A DNA stretch of 64,000 nt from Marinobacter bryozoorum (lineage in GTDB: Bacteria > Pseudomonadota > Gammaproteobacteria > Pseudomonadales > Oleiphilaceae), in the NCBI RefSeq assembly GCF_023156245.1, contig NZ_JAKZAH010000007.1, forward strand, positions 62,001 to 126,000, written 5' to 3'. The position numbers and the translations under genes were made by a program. The notes below the pieces were generated by a model, which was given only the letters and a program-made list of their open reading frames with translations, ran no database searches and had not been told where the DNA came from. Positions within the stretch are counted from its first letter, which is position 1. Each line of letters opens with the position of its first letter. Positions 45,734-54,771 of this stretch are shown here, piece after piece.

Positions 45734-46120
45734 ATGTCCGATTTACCCGCTATTACCGTTGCAGAAGAAGATTACAACCGGCTTTCCGCACTGCTTGAAA
45801 AGACGGACGACCCCACCGGCGTTGCCGAAGGCCTGGAAGACGAACTCAGCCGCGCAGACCTGAAGCCACTGTCAGAGATTCCAGAGTCTGTGGTGGTGAT
45901 GAATTCCGTGGTGGTTTTCGAAGACCAGGACAATGGCAAGGAGCGGCGCCTGCAGCTGGTTTACCCCCACCAAGTGGATGGCAGTGCCGACAAGATTTCC
46001 ATCCTGGCCCCGGCCGGCGCCGCCATGATCGGCCTGGGCATCGGTGACAGCATCGAGTGGCCGGTGAAAGGCCGCAAACCCCTGCACCTGAAGGTAGTCA
46101 GCGTTACCCGGCAGGCGTAA
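45734..46120 (+). CDS. rnk: Rnk, nucleoside diphosphate kinase regulator
   Basis: A 128-residue protein with an N-terminal coiled segment (ITVAEEDYNRLSALLE) and a GreA/GreB C-terminal-like domain (RLQLVYPHQVDGSADKISILAPAGAAMIGL in parts, GDSIEWPV). This is the Rnk form, which binds RNA polymerase and affects nucleotide and alginate levels in Pseudomonas. ACCGGAGACAAGC precedes the start. It lies between two anaerobic quinone genes without sharing their strand with ubiV. Confidence 0.88.
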   Translation: MSDLPAITVAEEDYNRLSALLEKTDDPTGVAEGLEDELSRADLKPLSEIPESVVVMNSVVVFEDQDNGKERRLQLVYPHQVDGSADKISILAPAGAAMIGLGIGDSIEWPVKGRKPLHLKVVSVTRQA

Positions 46121-46206
46121 CCGACAACCCGTAATACCAGTACGGCGGGCACTCAGCGCATATCGAAGAATTCCCGATGCAAGCGCCTGCCGGGCCCTGC
46201 CAGGTG

Positions 46207-47100
46207 TCAGGACATCACCAGATCCATCCCCGGTTTGCCATACCAATACCCGTTGCAGGGTGGTGCCTCTACCAGCTGCAGCGGGTCCGCGGCCGGTGCT
46301 TCACCCCGGCGTACCTGGTCAAAGCGTCTGACCACCTCGTCCATGCCCTGGTGTTCCGGGCTCAGGCGCACGGTGCTCACACCCATGCGCTGCATATCCG
46401 GTAGCTCCCGCATCAGGTCATAGCGGGAACCGGATAGCGTGGAGATGCCATTGATGCGGAACAGCTCCTGGCTTTCCCGGGTGCGTAGCTCCATGCCATC
46501 CGGATGCTCCAGGCAACGGAACTCGCAGTTGTCCTTGGGCAGGTTGTAATGGCGGGCGGTGAAGCAGCGGGACGACCAGGCCAGCGGCAGGAAGCCCCAG
46601 GAGAACACTTCGGCAGGCAGGTCCAGCCCTTCAGCCTTCAGCTCGCTGATTAACTGCTCCAGAGTTTCCTTGCCCAGTTCCACCGGCAGGTTCCAGCCCT
46701 GCAGTCCCTGTCTGGCGAGGATCTTCAGGGTGGCCACGTTGTAGATGTTCATGGACGGGCCGGTGATAAACGGAATCTTGTTGCGGACAGCCACCTGCAG
46801 GGCGCTCTGGTCGTTCGCTTCCACCAGGAATTCATCCTGTTCACAGAACCGACGCAGGCGGCGCAAGTCGGCCTCCGATTCAATCAGGGTGAGCGTGGAA
46901 AGCACTACGTTCTTGCCGCAGGCTTTCAGGTCCCGGGCCAGGTCCAGCCAGTCATCAGGCTTCAGCTCCCGGCGACGGGAGCACACCACTTCGCCCAGGT
47001 AGATGGTATCGACCGGCCATTCCGCAGCCTTGGCGTAGAAATCAAAAACACTTTGTTTGGACCAGAACCACAGGATGGGGCCCAGAGATAATTTCATCAT
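46207..47100 (-). CDS. ubiV: UbiV, U32 family subunit for anaerobic ubiquinone synthesis
   Basis: A 297-residue peptidase-U32-like protein without protease function in this clade. Four cysteines expected to bind a 4Fe-4S cluster are seen: one in [11 protein letters not shown], then [19 protein letters not shown]. With UbiU it forms the oxygen-independent hydroxylase using prephenate as oxygen donor (known for E. coli). It lies 12 bp after ubiU in one operon. Confidence 0.92.
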   Translation of the reverse strand: MMKLSLGPILWFWSKQSVFDFYAKAAEWPVDTIYLGEVVCSRRRELKPDDWLDLARDLKACGKNVVLSTLTLIESEADLRRLRRFCEQDEFLVEANDQSALQVAVRNKIPFITGPSMNIYNVATLKILARQGLQGWNLPVELGKETLEQLISELKAEGLDLPAEVFSWGFLPLAWSSRCFTARHYNLPKDNCEFRCLEHPDGMELRTRESQELFRINGISTLSGSRYDLMRELPDMQRMGVSTVRLSPEHQGMDEVVRRFDQVRRGEAPAADPLQLVEAPPCNGYWYGKPGMDLVMS

Positions 47101-47112
47101 GATCTCAGCACC

Positions 47113-48108
47113 TTATTTCCACTTGCGATGGTACGCGCCGAGGGTGGTAAGCCCACCTTCGGACAACCCGGCGAGGGTTGACTGCCAGGCCGGGTCGACC
47201 GTGAATTGCGGCCCTGTTTCCAGCCTGTCCAGGGCCTGGCGCCAGGTGCGGGCCACATCGGCGATATAGGCGGGACTGCGCTGCCGGCCTTCAATCTTCA
47301 CCGCGCTGATACCCAGGGCCTTGAGCTCTGGCAGCAGGTCCAGGGTATTCAGGCTCACCGGTTCCTCGATGGCGTGGTACACATCACCCTCCACCTCGAA
47401 CCGGCCCTTGCACAGCGTCGGATAGCCGGCAGGCTCCCCCCGGGCGTAACGATCGATCAGCACCTCATTGAGGCGGGATTCCAGCCCGCCATCGGCGGTC
47501 TCTTCCCAGCGCACCGCCTTGGCCGGCGAACAGGCCCCCTTGCTATTGGGGGATTCGTCGGTGAGATAGGAGGACAGGTAACAGCGGCCCTCGGCCATGA
47601 TGCACAGGCTGCCGAAGGCAAACACCTCCAGCTCAACCGGGCTGTGTTCCGCCACGCCCTTCACCTGGTCCAGCGACAGGACCCTGGGTAGCACGGCACG
47701 ACGGATACCGAAGTTGTCCTTATAGAACCGCAACGCTTCGTAGCTGGTGGCCGAGCCCTGAACCGACAGGTGGCGGGGCAGGTCGGGATAGCGGTTGGCG
47801 GCGTAGTCCAGCAACCCCATGTCGGCCAGGATCACCGCATCCACCCCCAGGCTGGCAGCCCGGTCCACCGCAGCGGTCCACTGCTGCCAGCCCTGGGGCT
47901 GGGGGTAGGTATTGATGGCGCAGAACACCCGGGCCCCCTTGCCATGGGCATAGGCAACGCCCTCAGCGGCCCGCTTGTCGTTGAAGTTGAGGCCGGCAAA
48001 CTGGCGGGCGTTGGTGCTGTCCCGGAACCCCAGATAGACAGCGTCTGCACCGTTGTCGACGGCGGTTTTCAGGGCGGGCAGGCTGCCGGCAGGGCAGACA
48101 AGTTCCAT
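47113..48108 (-). CDS. ubiU: UbiU, U32 family subunit for anaerobic ubiquinone synthesis
   Basis: A 331-residue protein starting MELVCPAGSLPALK; an upstream ATG at 48267 would add unrelated sequence and lies before the predicted promoter. Cysteine ligands are visible in GSLCIMAEGRCYLSSY, SKGACSPAKA and TLCKGRFEVEG. It forms the UbiUV hydroxylase with UbiV. A DNR-type box precedes it, linking quinone synthesis to denitrification. Confidence 0.93.
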   Translation of the reverse strand: MELVCPAGSLPALKTAVDNGADAVYLGFRDSTNARQFAGLNFNDKRAAEGVAYAHGKGARVFCAINTYPQPQGWQQWTAAVDRAASLGVDAVILADMGLLDYAANRYPDLPRHLSVQGSATSYEALRFYKDNFGIRRAVLPRVLSLDQVKGVAEHSPVELEVFAFGSLCIMAEGRCYLSSYLTDESPNSKGACSPAKAVRWEETADGGLESRLNEVLIDRYARGEPAGYPTLCKGRFEVEGDVYHAIEEPVSLNTLDLLPELKALGISAVKIEGRQRSPAYIADVARTWRQALDRLETGPQFTVDPAWQSTLAGLSEGGLTTLGAYHRKWK

Positions 48109-48140
48109 GGCATTCTCCGGTGGCTGAAAGACTCCCGGAG

Positions 48141-48182
48141 ACGCTACCGTTAAAGGGCCCAGGGTGCCTTGACCGTTGTCAG
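48141..48182 (-). promoter_or_regulatory. FNR/DNR-dependent promoter of ubiU
   Basis: TTGACCGTTGTCAG (48169-48182) matches the FNR/DNR box at 9 of 10 positions. TAGCGT on the minus strand (48146-48141) lies 32 bp away centre-to-centre. The predicted leader is about 26 bases. Confidence 0.6.
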
Positions 48183-48227
48183 CGCAAGTGCAACCGGGCC
48201 GCCGGATACCCACTTGGCAGTATCCTA

Positions 48228-48313
48228 CGGGGTACCACCTACTCTCGATTAAACGCTTTAAAGTCAATTAATTAACATAGAGTTACAGGTAATTTCATTC
48301 AGTAACTACCCCT
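48228..48313. promoter_or_regulatory. NarL-type heptamers in the ubiU-chemoreceptor gap
   Basis: CGGGGTA (48228-48234) and TACCCCT (48307-48313) each fit the NarL heptamer, but they are not paired as 7-2-7. Weak evidence that nitrate acts on the chemoreceptor or ubiUV. Confidence 0.35.
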
Positions 48314-48393
48314 GCTCATACCCAATGATGCCAATATCGGTAACCGGCCCTTTGGGCCACAATGGCAGGACGACTTAATGAAGGGGCAGTCCC

Positions 48394-50415
48394 ATGAACT
48401 TCATCAACAATCTTTCCATGCGCGGCAAACTGATCACACTGGTTTTGCCGGCGCTTCTCGTCATCATTTTCTTCGCCGTTGGCAGCATCACCGACAATGC
48501 CGCCGAGTACCGGAATATGAGCCACCTACAGGACATGGTGAAGCTGGCGGAAATCGGCGACCCACTGGTGGAAACCCTGCAGAAAGAACGTGGCCGCTCC
48601 GCAGTGGCGCTGGCTGCCGAACCACGCTCCGATGCCGAGCAGCAAGCACGGCGAGCACTGGAGAACCAGCGCCAGCAGACTAACGCCGTCCTGGGGGACT
48701 ATCGTTCGGAAGTTCAGGCATTGCTGGCCGACACCAGCTTTGATGGAGCGGTTACGGAGAGCATTGATCGCCTTGAATCGGAACTGAGCCGCCTCAAGAC
48801 TCTCCGACAGGATATCGACCGCCGCAACGTGACTGGTGGTGAGGCCGGCAACCGCTACACAGCACTGATTACCGAAATCATCGACCGGGTTCCGCTGCTT
48901 GTCCGCCGGGCCACCGATGCAGAACTTTCCCGTGAGATCAACGCCTACTATGCCCTGGCACAAACCTCCGAGATGGCAGGTAGGGCGCGGGCTGCAGGTG
49001 CGGCACTGATCCGCTCAGGTGATTTCGATCTTCCCGCTGTTGGCAGGGTAACTGCTTTGAGCGGACAGCAGGACGCCTGGTACCGCAATGCCGTTGATAT
49101 GCTAGCCGCCGACGCCCCCCTGCGTCGTTCGCTGGGCGCCTTCGTGGTCGGCCCGGAAGTACAGGCACTCCAGGCCCAACGGGAAACCCTACTTAGCAGT
49201 GCTTCCGGCATGTATGCCCTGGACGCGAACGAGTGGTTCGAGGTATCCACCCGGGCCATCGACGCGCTGAACGCTATCCGCCAGGAAATGCTGACCCAGG
49301 TCGAGGCCATTGCCACAACGACAGTCGCCGGGGCGAGAAATGACCTGATCAGCGCCTCGGTGATCGCGGGTGCTGCCGTAGTGCTCGTGATCGTCCTGAT
49401 GACCATCATCATCCATGCCATACACCGTCAGGTGAGTGAACTGCTCACCGGTGTGCAATACGCCATGGATGAGAAAGACCTGACCCGGGAAATACCCGTG
49501 TCCAGCAAGGACGAGACCGGCACCATCGCCAGGGCGATCAATGAACTGTTCAAGCGGTTCGCCGAGGCGCTGGCCCAGATCGACAAGGCCAGCGTGCAAC
49601 TGGCCACCGCCACTGAGGAGACCAGTTCCACCGCCAACCAGAACACCTCCCAGGTGAAAGATCAGCAGCAACAGATCGAACAGGTCGCCGCCGCTACCGA
49701 GGAGATGTCTGCCACCTCCGAGGAAATCTCCCGCAACACCCAGCAGGTGGCGGATGCTTCCAGCAGCGCCATGGAAAAGAGCCGCACCGGTGAGCAGGTC
49801 CTGCACTCCAGTGTTCGCCAGATCCGCGACCTGGCCGGCTCGGTGCAGGAGGTGAACCAGGTGATCGAGGAGCTGGAAAATCGCAGCAGCACCATCAGCG
49901 ATGTGGTGGATGTGATCCGCAAGGTGGCCGACCAGACCAACCTGCTGGCACTCAACGCCGCCATCGAGGCCGCCCGGGCCGGCGAGCATGGCCGCGGCTT
50001 TGCCGTGGTCGCCGATGAGGTTCGTACCCTGGCGCAACAGACCCACGAGTCCACCACCAAGATCGAGGATATCATCAACGGCTTCAGGGAAATTACCGAC
50101 AGCGCCAGTCGCTCCATCATTGCCAGCCACAAACTGGCGGATCAGACCAGCTCCCAGGCGGAGCAGATGGAACAGACCTTTGCCGAGATCCTGATGGACG
50201 TGAACAGCATCTCTGACATGGCGACCCAGATTGCCACCGCGTCGGAGCAGCAGGTGTCGGTCACCCGTGAACTGGCCGGTAATATGGAAAGCGTCAGCGA
50301 GTCCGCCATCCTGACCCTCACCGGGTCACAGGAAATTACCCAGGTGACCACCGAGCAGGCCCGCCTGGCCCGGGCACTTCAGGACCTGGCCAACGAGTTC
50401 AAGGTCGCCTCCTGA
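48394..50415 (+). CDS. Methyl-accepting chemotaxis protein with NIT domain
   Basis: A 673-residue chemoreceptor. TM1 (about 12-32) and TM2 (about 322-346) flank a periplasmic NIT (nitrate/nitrite-sensing) type domain beginning near [18 protein letters not shown] follows, then the signalling domain with the hairpin tip ([20 protein letters not shown]). It probably steers the cell towards or away from nitrate or nitrite, in line with its neighbours. It is monocistronic with a strong terminator. Confidence 0.9.
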   Translation: MNFINNLSMRGKLITLVLPALLVIIFFAVGSITDNAAEYRNMSHLQDMVKLAEIGDPLVETLQKERGRSAVALAAEPRSDAEQQARRALENQRQQTNAVLGDYRSEVQALLADTSFDGAVTESIDRLESELSRLKTLRQDIDRRNVTGGEAGNRYTALITEIIDRVPLLVRRATDAELSREINAYYALAQTSEMAGRARAAGAALIRSGDFDLPAVGRVTALSGQQDAWYRNAVDMLAADAPLRRSLGAFVVGPEVQALQAQRETLLSSASGMYALDANEWFEVSTRAIDALNAIRQEMLTQVEAIATTTVAGARNDLISASVIAGAAVVLVIVLMTIIIHAIHRQVSELLTGVQYAMDEKDLTREIPVSSKDETGTIARAINELFKRFAEALAQIDKASVQLATATEETSSTANQNTSQVKDQQQQIEQVAAATEEMSATSEEISRNTQQVADASSSAMEKSRTGEQVLHSSVRQIRDLAGSVQEVNQVIEELENRSSTISDVVDVIRKVADQTNLLALNAAIEAARAGEHGRGFAVVADEVRTLAQQTHESTTKIEDIINGFREITDSASRSIIASHKLADQTSSQAEQMEQTFAEILMDVNSISDMATQIATASEQQVSVTRELAGNMESVSESAILTLTGSQEITQVTTEQARLARALQDLANEFKVAS

Positions 50416-50422
50416 GGCGTAA

Positions 50423-50439
50423 CGGGGCAACCTGCCCCG
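50423..50439 (+). terminator. Short hairpin after the chemoreceptor
   Basis: CGGGGCA, loop ACC, TGCCCCG, directly after the stop. It stands ahead of the main terminator. Confidence 0.4.
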
Positions 50440-50443
50440 GATA

Positions 50444-50478
50444 GCAAAAAGCCCGGTCGCGATGACCGGGCTTTTTGC
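50444..50478. terminator. Strong bidirectional intrinsic terminator
   Basis: A perfect 15-bp stem, GCAAAAAGCCCGGTC with GACCGGGCTTTTTGC, around a 5-nt loop. A- and T-runs on the two sides allow it to end both the chemoreceptor and the SSS small-subunit transcripts. Confidence 0.88.
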
Positions 50479-50499
50479 GTTTCGGGAAGTCCCGCCGGG

Positions 50500-50634
50500 T
50501 TACAGCAGGTCCTCGTCCGAGTTTTTCGCCTTGCGCACATCCCGGGCAACCGCCCAGCAGATGACGCCAAGCACACCCAGGGTCAGGGCGGGCCAGACCA
50601 GGATGTAGGCTCCGTAGACAAGTTCGTTATTCAT
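50500..50634 (-). CDS. 44-residue putative transporter small subunit
   Basis: A very short gene encoding 44 residues: one TM helix (ELVYGAYILVWPALTLGVLG then VICWAVARD) and a charged tail (RKAKNSDEDLL). Its ATG overlaps the stop of the SSS symporter gene (ATGA), so it is translationally coupled. Such mini-proteins accompany this clade of sodium:solute symporters and are called transporter small subunits. The exact role is unknown. Confidence 0.8.
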   Translation of the reverse strand: MNNELVYGAYILVWPALTLGVLGVICWAVARDVRKAKNSDEDLL

Positions 50635-52301
50635 TTGGCGGCCTCCGGTACCAGGTGGGTATCGTCCTCAACGTCGTCATAGTCCCCGACGCGCTGACGG
50701 ATCAGGTTGAAGTCGAAGCGCTCCTTGCTGAACAGGGTCATGGCCGTACACACCACCGCGCTGGCGCCATAGGCAGTCAGTGATGCTACCAGCACCATAT
50801 AGTCCCGCAGGAAGCCAGTGGCGAAGAACAGCATGGCCGCCAGGGTAACCACACCGGCCACAAGCCCTGCCGCACGACCAAAGAAGCCGAACACCATCAG
50901 GCCGATCACCACAGCCCCGCCGACCGAGGCCAGTACCTCGAAGAACAGTACCGTCAGGCCGGTCATTTCCAGCAGCTCAAAGCGCGCAATGCAGAACAGC
51001 GCCATGGCTGCCACCACGGACCAGGTAAACGCCGCATTGGTGACCCGATCCCAGTAGCAGCTGACGATGACCGGAAACACAATGGCGCCCCACAATGCGC
51101 CGACGAACACCAGCATGACCAGGATATCCAGCGAGAAGCTGGCGAAGATCAGCCCGGCCACCGTGGCCACAATCATGGTGATACGGCCCACCAGCATCAT
51201 GACGCGGGGGCTGGGGTTATCACCGGCGATGTTTTTGCCATACACGTCCGCCATCATGATGGTGGAGAGGGCCGACAGGTCCGAGTCCGCCGTGGAGGAC
51301 AGGGAGCCGATCACGAGGACAAAGAACAGGGCGACAAACACCGGTGACAGGTAGGTGGAAACCATCTGCGGGATCAGGTTGTTCATTTTCCCGTCAATGG
51401 GTTCCATACCGACTGACAGCGCCATCAGGCCGATCATGCCCAGGCCGATCACAATGGCGCCATAGCCGATGGTAGCTGTCACGAAGGTGGACTTGATGTG
51501 TTTCTCGCGTACCGCGAACAGCCGCTGGGAAATGGTCTGGTTACCAATGGCATAGGCCAACACGGCCACAAAGAACGGAGCACCCTGGTGCAGGATGGCT
51601 TCGACGGAGAACAGGTTGGCCTGCTCGTCGGTCAGCCGGCTGAGTCCCTCCACCATGACCGAGGGGCCACCTGCGGAGAACAGCACCGCCGGGATAATGA
51701 TAATGGCAATGGCCATCAGGGCCACCAGCTGGGCAAAGTCGGTAAATACGGAAGCCCGGAAGCCCGAGGTGAGCGTGTAGGCCAGCACCCCTACCCCGGC
51801 CACGATCACACCGGTTTCGAAGGACAGCGGTGACAAAACGGATACCAGGGCGCCCGCCGCCGTGAAGTTGACCATGAGGCTGATCACACTACCGAGAATG
51901 TTGGAGACGGCCAAAATCATCTGGCTGGATGCGCCATGACGGGCATGGATCAGTTCACCCAGTGTATGGCCATTCGGCGCCAGTTTGCGGAAACGGCGAC
52001 CGAAGGGATAGATGAACAGGATCATCAGCGCTCCCCAGAGCCCGTAATGGATAGGGCCGGAAACGCCATAGGTGTAGCCGGATGTGGCCGCAGCGTAGAA
52101 AGACGCAGCCCAGATCCAGGTGGCGGTCATACTGGCCGCCCCCATACCGAAGCCAACATGGTGACCGGCCACCATAAAGCCGGAGGTGTCCTCTTTGTCC
52201 TTGCGGATCAGCAGGGTAAGGAGGTAAGTGCCGCCATAGAAGGCCGCAAGCAATAGCAACACAGTGAGTGTTGAAAACTGGGTAAAGCCGTTCTCGTTCA
52301 A
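50631..52301 (-). CDS. Sodium:solute symporter family protein
   Basis: A 556-residue inner-membrane symporter with about 13 hydrophobic helices. SSS features include RKDKEDTSGFMVAGHHVGFGMGA near the start and the ADSDLSALSTIMMADVYGKN region. Substrate cannot be assigned: SSS members move acetate, proline, urea, amino acids or other solutes. It shares an operon with the 44-residue small subunit. Ribosome site and promoter were not distinct. Confidence 0.88.
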   Translation of the reverse strand: MNENGFTQFSTLTVLLLLAAFYGGTYLLTLLIRKDKEDTSGFMVAGHHVGFGMGAASMTATWIWAASFYAAATSGYTYGVSGPIHYGLWGALMILFIYPFGRRFRKLAPNGHTLGELIHARHGASSQMILAVSNILGSVISLMVNFTAAGALVSVLSPLSFETGVIVAGVGVLAYTLTSGFRASVFTDFAQLVALMAIAIIIIPAVLFSAGGPSVMVEGLSRLTDEQANLFSVEAILHQGAPFFVAVLAYAIGNQTISQRLFAVREKHIKSTFVTATIGYGAIVIGLGMIGLMALSVGMEPIDGKMNNLIPQMVSTYLSPVFVALFFVLVIGSLSSTADSDLSALSTIMMADVYGKNIAGDNPSPRVMMLVGRITMIVATVAGLIFASFSLDILVMLVFVGALWGAIVFPVIVSCYWDRVTNAAFTWSVVAAMALFCIARFELLEMTGLTVLFFEVLASVGGAVVIGLMVFGFFGRAAGLVAGVVTLAAMLFFATGFLRDYMVLVASLTAYGASAVVCTAMTLFSKERFDFNLIRQRVGDYDDVEDDTHLVPEAAK

Positions 52302-52811
52302 ATCAGAGCCTCTTTTTCTGAAACACAGGTATCCCGCCGGGGCCGGGCCAATTATTGGCGGCCGCCAGGATCAGGGGTCTGGAGTTTCCCGCTTGGGTTT
52401 GTTGCCAGGCTGGCAACGGCAGGGTGGGCTGTTTCAGCCCGGTTTCAGTGAGGCTAAGGGAAACTCAGGTGTGGCAGAAGCTCACACAGTTCTTTAGACG
52501 TCATGATATTTGCACTCCTCAAAATCGAATACTGAACTGGCCGGCGCATCATTGTGCCGTGCAGTGTTCAAGCTTTTGGATGCGAAAATCTGACAAATCG
52601 CCGGTTTTCGGTTAGAAATCCGGGGTCAGAATGAGGGAGCGCAAGACCATACGAGAAAACCGGCACCGAGTCCAGTCTTTAGTGGGCGTAATATTAGTGT
52701 TCAATTTTGACCAGTCCTAGCATAGTGGTTATTGGCCGGTTGAAGTCTGAGGGCGGTTATGGAGAGCCGACTTTTACAGTTTGCGGTATAAGGTCTGGTG
52801 GCTGGCGCTGA

Positions 52812-52905
52812 GGCAAGGGCGCTTTTTACGCCGCAATTCACGGCCCATCCATGGGCCGGCCTTGCTAAAGCGACGTCCTGTCGCAGCTCCAAAAGCGCCC
52901 TTGCC
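52812..52905 (-). repeat. Cloverleaf repeat copy G
   Basis: Perfect 15-bp outer stem 52812-52826 with 52891-52905 (GGCAAGGGCGCTTTT). Read on the minus strand: GGCCC, loop ATGGAT, GGGCC (52842-52857) and GCGAC, loop AGGAC, GTCGC (52870-52884). The core matches copy F in inverted orientation; hairpin loops and outer arm differ slightly. Confidence 0.88.
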
Positions 52906-53040
52906 CCATCGCCGTCAGACTGCCTGCTGGCCGCCGGCAAGGAATAATGGAAATAAGGGTATTCGGTACCTTCGCCCGGTTAACCAGAATCGGAGCTGAC
53001 AGGAGCCGTTGAGATATCCGAAAAGTCACGAGTGTGAGGA

Positions 53041-53133
53041 TGGGGGAGGTCTTTCAGAGCAGCGACATGGATGTCGCGGAAGCGTTGGGGTGGCAGGACG
53101 CCCCTCCAACGCGGCGGCGAAAGACCTCCCCCA
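53041..53133 (+). repeat. Cloverleaf repeat copy B
   Basis: Perfect 15-bp outer stem 53041-53055 with 53119-53133 (TGGGGGAGGTCTTTC). Hairpin 1: GCGAC, loop ATGGAT, GTCGC (53062-53077). Hairpin 2: GCGTTGG and CCAACGC arms around GGCAGGAC (53082-53112). Core positions equal copy A, while both the outer stem and hairpin-1 stem have changed on both sides. Confidence 0.88.
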
Positions 53134-53203
53134 GCCTTACACCGCCTCCGCAACTCACAGGCTACGGACGAAAACTCCGAATGTGCAGCCCCTCTTCGGA
53201 CAC

Positions 53204-54616
53204 TCAGATAATCCGCGAGAACCGCTGAGAAGCCCCTTCCTTCCGATACAGATCGAAAATCTGGCAAATCGCGCGGATCAGCAGCCGGCCGGCGGGCTGG
53301 ACCTGGAGCAGGCGGCCATCATCCCCAATCAACTCGTCCTGGAACATCGGCTTCAACCGGCGCAGCTCGTCCGCAAAGTAGCCGTCAAAATCCTCGCCCC
53401 AGGCGGCCTGGAACTGTTCACGGTCCAGGCGGAACTGGCAAATCAACTGGCCGATTACCCAGCGGCGGATCTGGTCGTCCCGGGTCAGGCCAACGCCACG
53501 AATGGTGGCCAACTGACCCGCGTCGATGGCCTGCTCCCAGGCCGGCAGGTCATGGTTGTTCTGGAAGTAGGCATCATCGGTCTGGCCAATCGCTGACACA
53601 CCGAGGGACACCAGGTCGCAGTCCGCATGGGTGGTGTAGCCCTGGAAGTTCCGGTGCAGCCGCCCTTCCCGCTGGGCCACGGCCAGGGAGTCGTCCGGCT
53701 TGGCGAAGTGGTCCATGCCGATGTATTCGTAACCGGCCTCCAGCAGGCGGTTGATGGTGTTGTGGAGAATGGTCAGCTTCTGCTGCGGGCTGGGCAGCGT
53801 ATCCCCCTGGATACGGGTCTGGGGATAGAACCGGTCCGGCAGATGGGCATAGCTGAATACCGAGAGACGGTCCGGCGACATCTCGATTACCGACTCCAGG
53901 GTTTCGGCGAAGCTTTCCGGGGTCTGGTACGGCAGCCCGTATATCAGGTCCAGGTTGATGGACCGGAAGCCGATGCGGCGGGCCTCGTTAAGCACGCCCT
54001 CGGTCATCTCCCGGGGCTGAATGCGGTTGACCGCTTTTTGCACCACCGGATTCACATCCTGAACGCCCAGACTGATGCGGTTGAAACCCAGCTTCCACAG
54101 GGTAGGCAGGGTGTCTTCGTCCACTTCCCGGGGGTCGATCTCCACGCTGTAGTCGCGATCGTCGCCGGACTGCAGGTTGAACAGCTCGCCGTAGCCCGCC
54201 ATCAGGTGCTCCATGACATCCTTCGGCAGGAAGGTCGGGGTGCCACCGCCCCAGTGTAGTTGCTGGACCGGGCGGTCAGCACCGAACAGCTGTGACTGCA
54301 TGGCCGCCTCTTTCAACACCCGCTCCACATAGGGCATGGCCTTGTCACGCTTCTTGGTGATGACCTTGTTGCAGGCGCAGTAGTAACAGAGGTGCGCACA
54401 GAACGGCAGGTGGGTGTACAGCGACACCGGGCCACCCGCCGCCTTGCTGCGACCGGCTGCCTTCACCATATCGTCCACCCGGAAGTCCGGCGTGAACTCC
54501 ACCGCGGTCGGGTAGGACGTGTACCGGGGGCCACTCAGGTCGTAGCGGCGGATAAGGGCTTCATCCCAGATAAATTCGGGCAGTGTGGGTTCGGCAGTGG
54601 CCGGGGAAGCGGGCAT
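53204..54616 (-). CDS. hemN: Oxygen-independent coproporphyrinogen III oxidase HemN
   Basis: A 470-residue radical-SAM enzyme. It has the extended cluster motif CAHLCYYCACN (about 75-85) and the HemN patches HWGGGTPTFL and GYTTHADCDLVSLG. It converts coproporphyrinogen III to protoporphyrinogen IX without oxygen, needed for heme during denitrification. A DNR-type box with a TATACT -10 lies in front. The start has no strong ribosome site. Confidence 0.95.
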   Translation of the reverse strand: MPASPATAEPTLPEFIWDEALIRRYDLSGPRYTSYPTAVEFTPDFRVDDMVKAAGRSKAAGGPVSLYTHLPFCAHLCYYCACNKVITKKRDKAMPYVERVLKEAAMQSQLFGADRPVQQLHWGGGTPTFLPKDVMEHLMAGYGELFNLQSGDDRDYSVEIDPREVDEDTLPTLWKLGFNRISLGVQDVNPVVQKAVNRIQPREMTEGVLNEARRIGFRSINLDLIYGLPYQTPESFAETLESVIEMSPDRLSVFSYAHLPDRFYPQTRIQGDTLPSPQQKLTILHNTINRLLEAGYEYIGMDHFAKPDDSLAVAQREGRLHRNFQGYTTHADCDLVSLGVSAIGQTDDAYFQNNHDLPAWEQAIDAGQLATIRGVGLTRDDQIRRWVIGQLICQFRLDREQFQAAWGEDFDGYFADELRRLKPMFQDELIGDDGRLLQVQPAGRLLIRAICQIFDLYRKEGASQRFSRII

Positions 54617-54653
54617 GGCAATACTCGATCTGACGGGTGCATGGTGGTCGGCC

Positions 54654-54695
54654 AGTATAGGGTGGCCCGATTAAGGACATCTTGACCGACATCAG
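54654..54695 (-). promoter_or_regulatory. FNR/DNR-dependent promoter of hemN
   Basis: TTGACCGACATCAG (54682-54695) fits the FNR/DNR box at 9 of 10 positions. On the minus strand TATACT (54659-54654) is 32 bp away centre-to-centre, an excellent class II arrangement. Confidence 0.72.
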
Positions 54696-54771
54696 GTTCA
54701 TTATAAGGGGATGGGGGCTGAACCACCCTTGAGCTGATGGCGTACTTCGGGTATCCCTTAAGGAATAGACC

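Larger units (their letters stand above)
52302..53203. other. 902-bp gene-free region with two cloverleaf repeats
   Basis: No supported gene. It holds repeat copies G and B, an SSS promoter region and a palindrome GTTGCCAG, GC, CTGGCAAC-like (near 52400-52416). The AT-richer part 52480-52780 has no recognised feature. Confidence 0.5.

Noticed and set aside
47205-47220. CCGTGAATTGCGGC inside ubiU, identical to part of repeat copies F and G
   Set aside because: It is in frame within conserved-length ubiU, with no hairpins or outer stem, so it is more likely chance than a repeat remnant.
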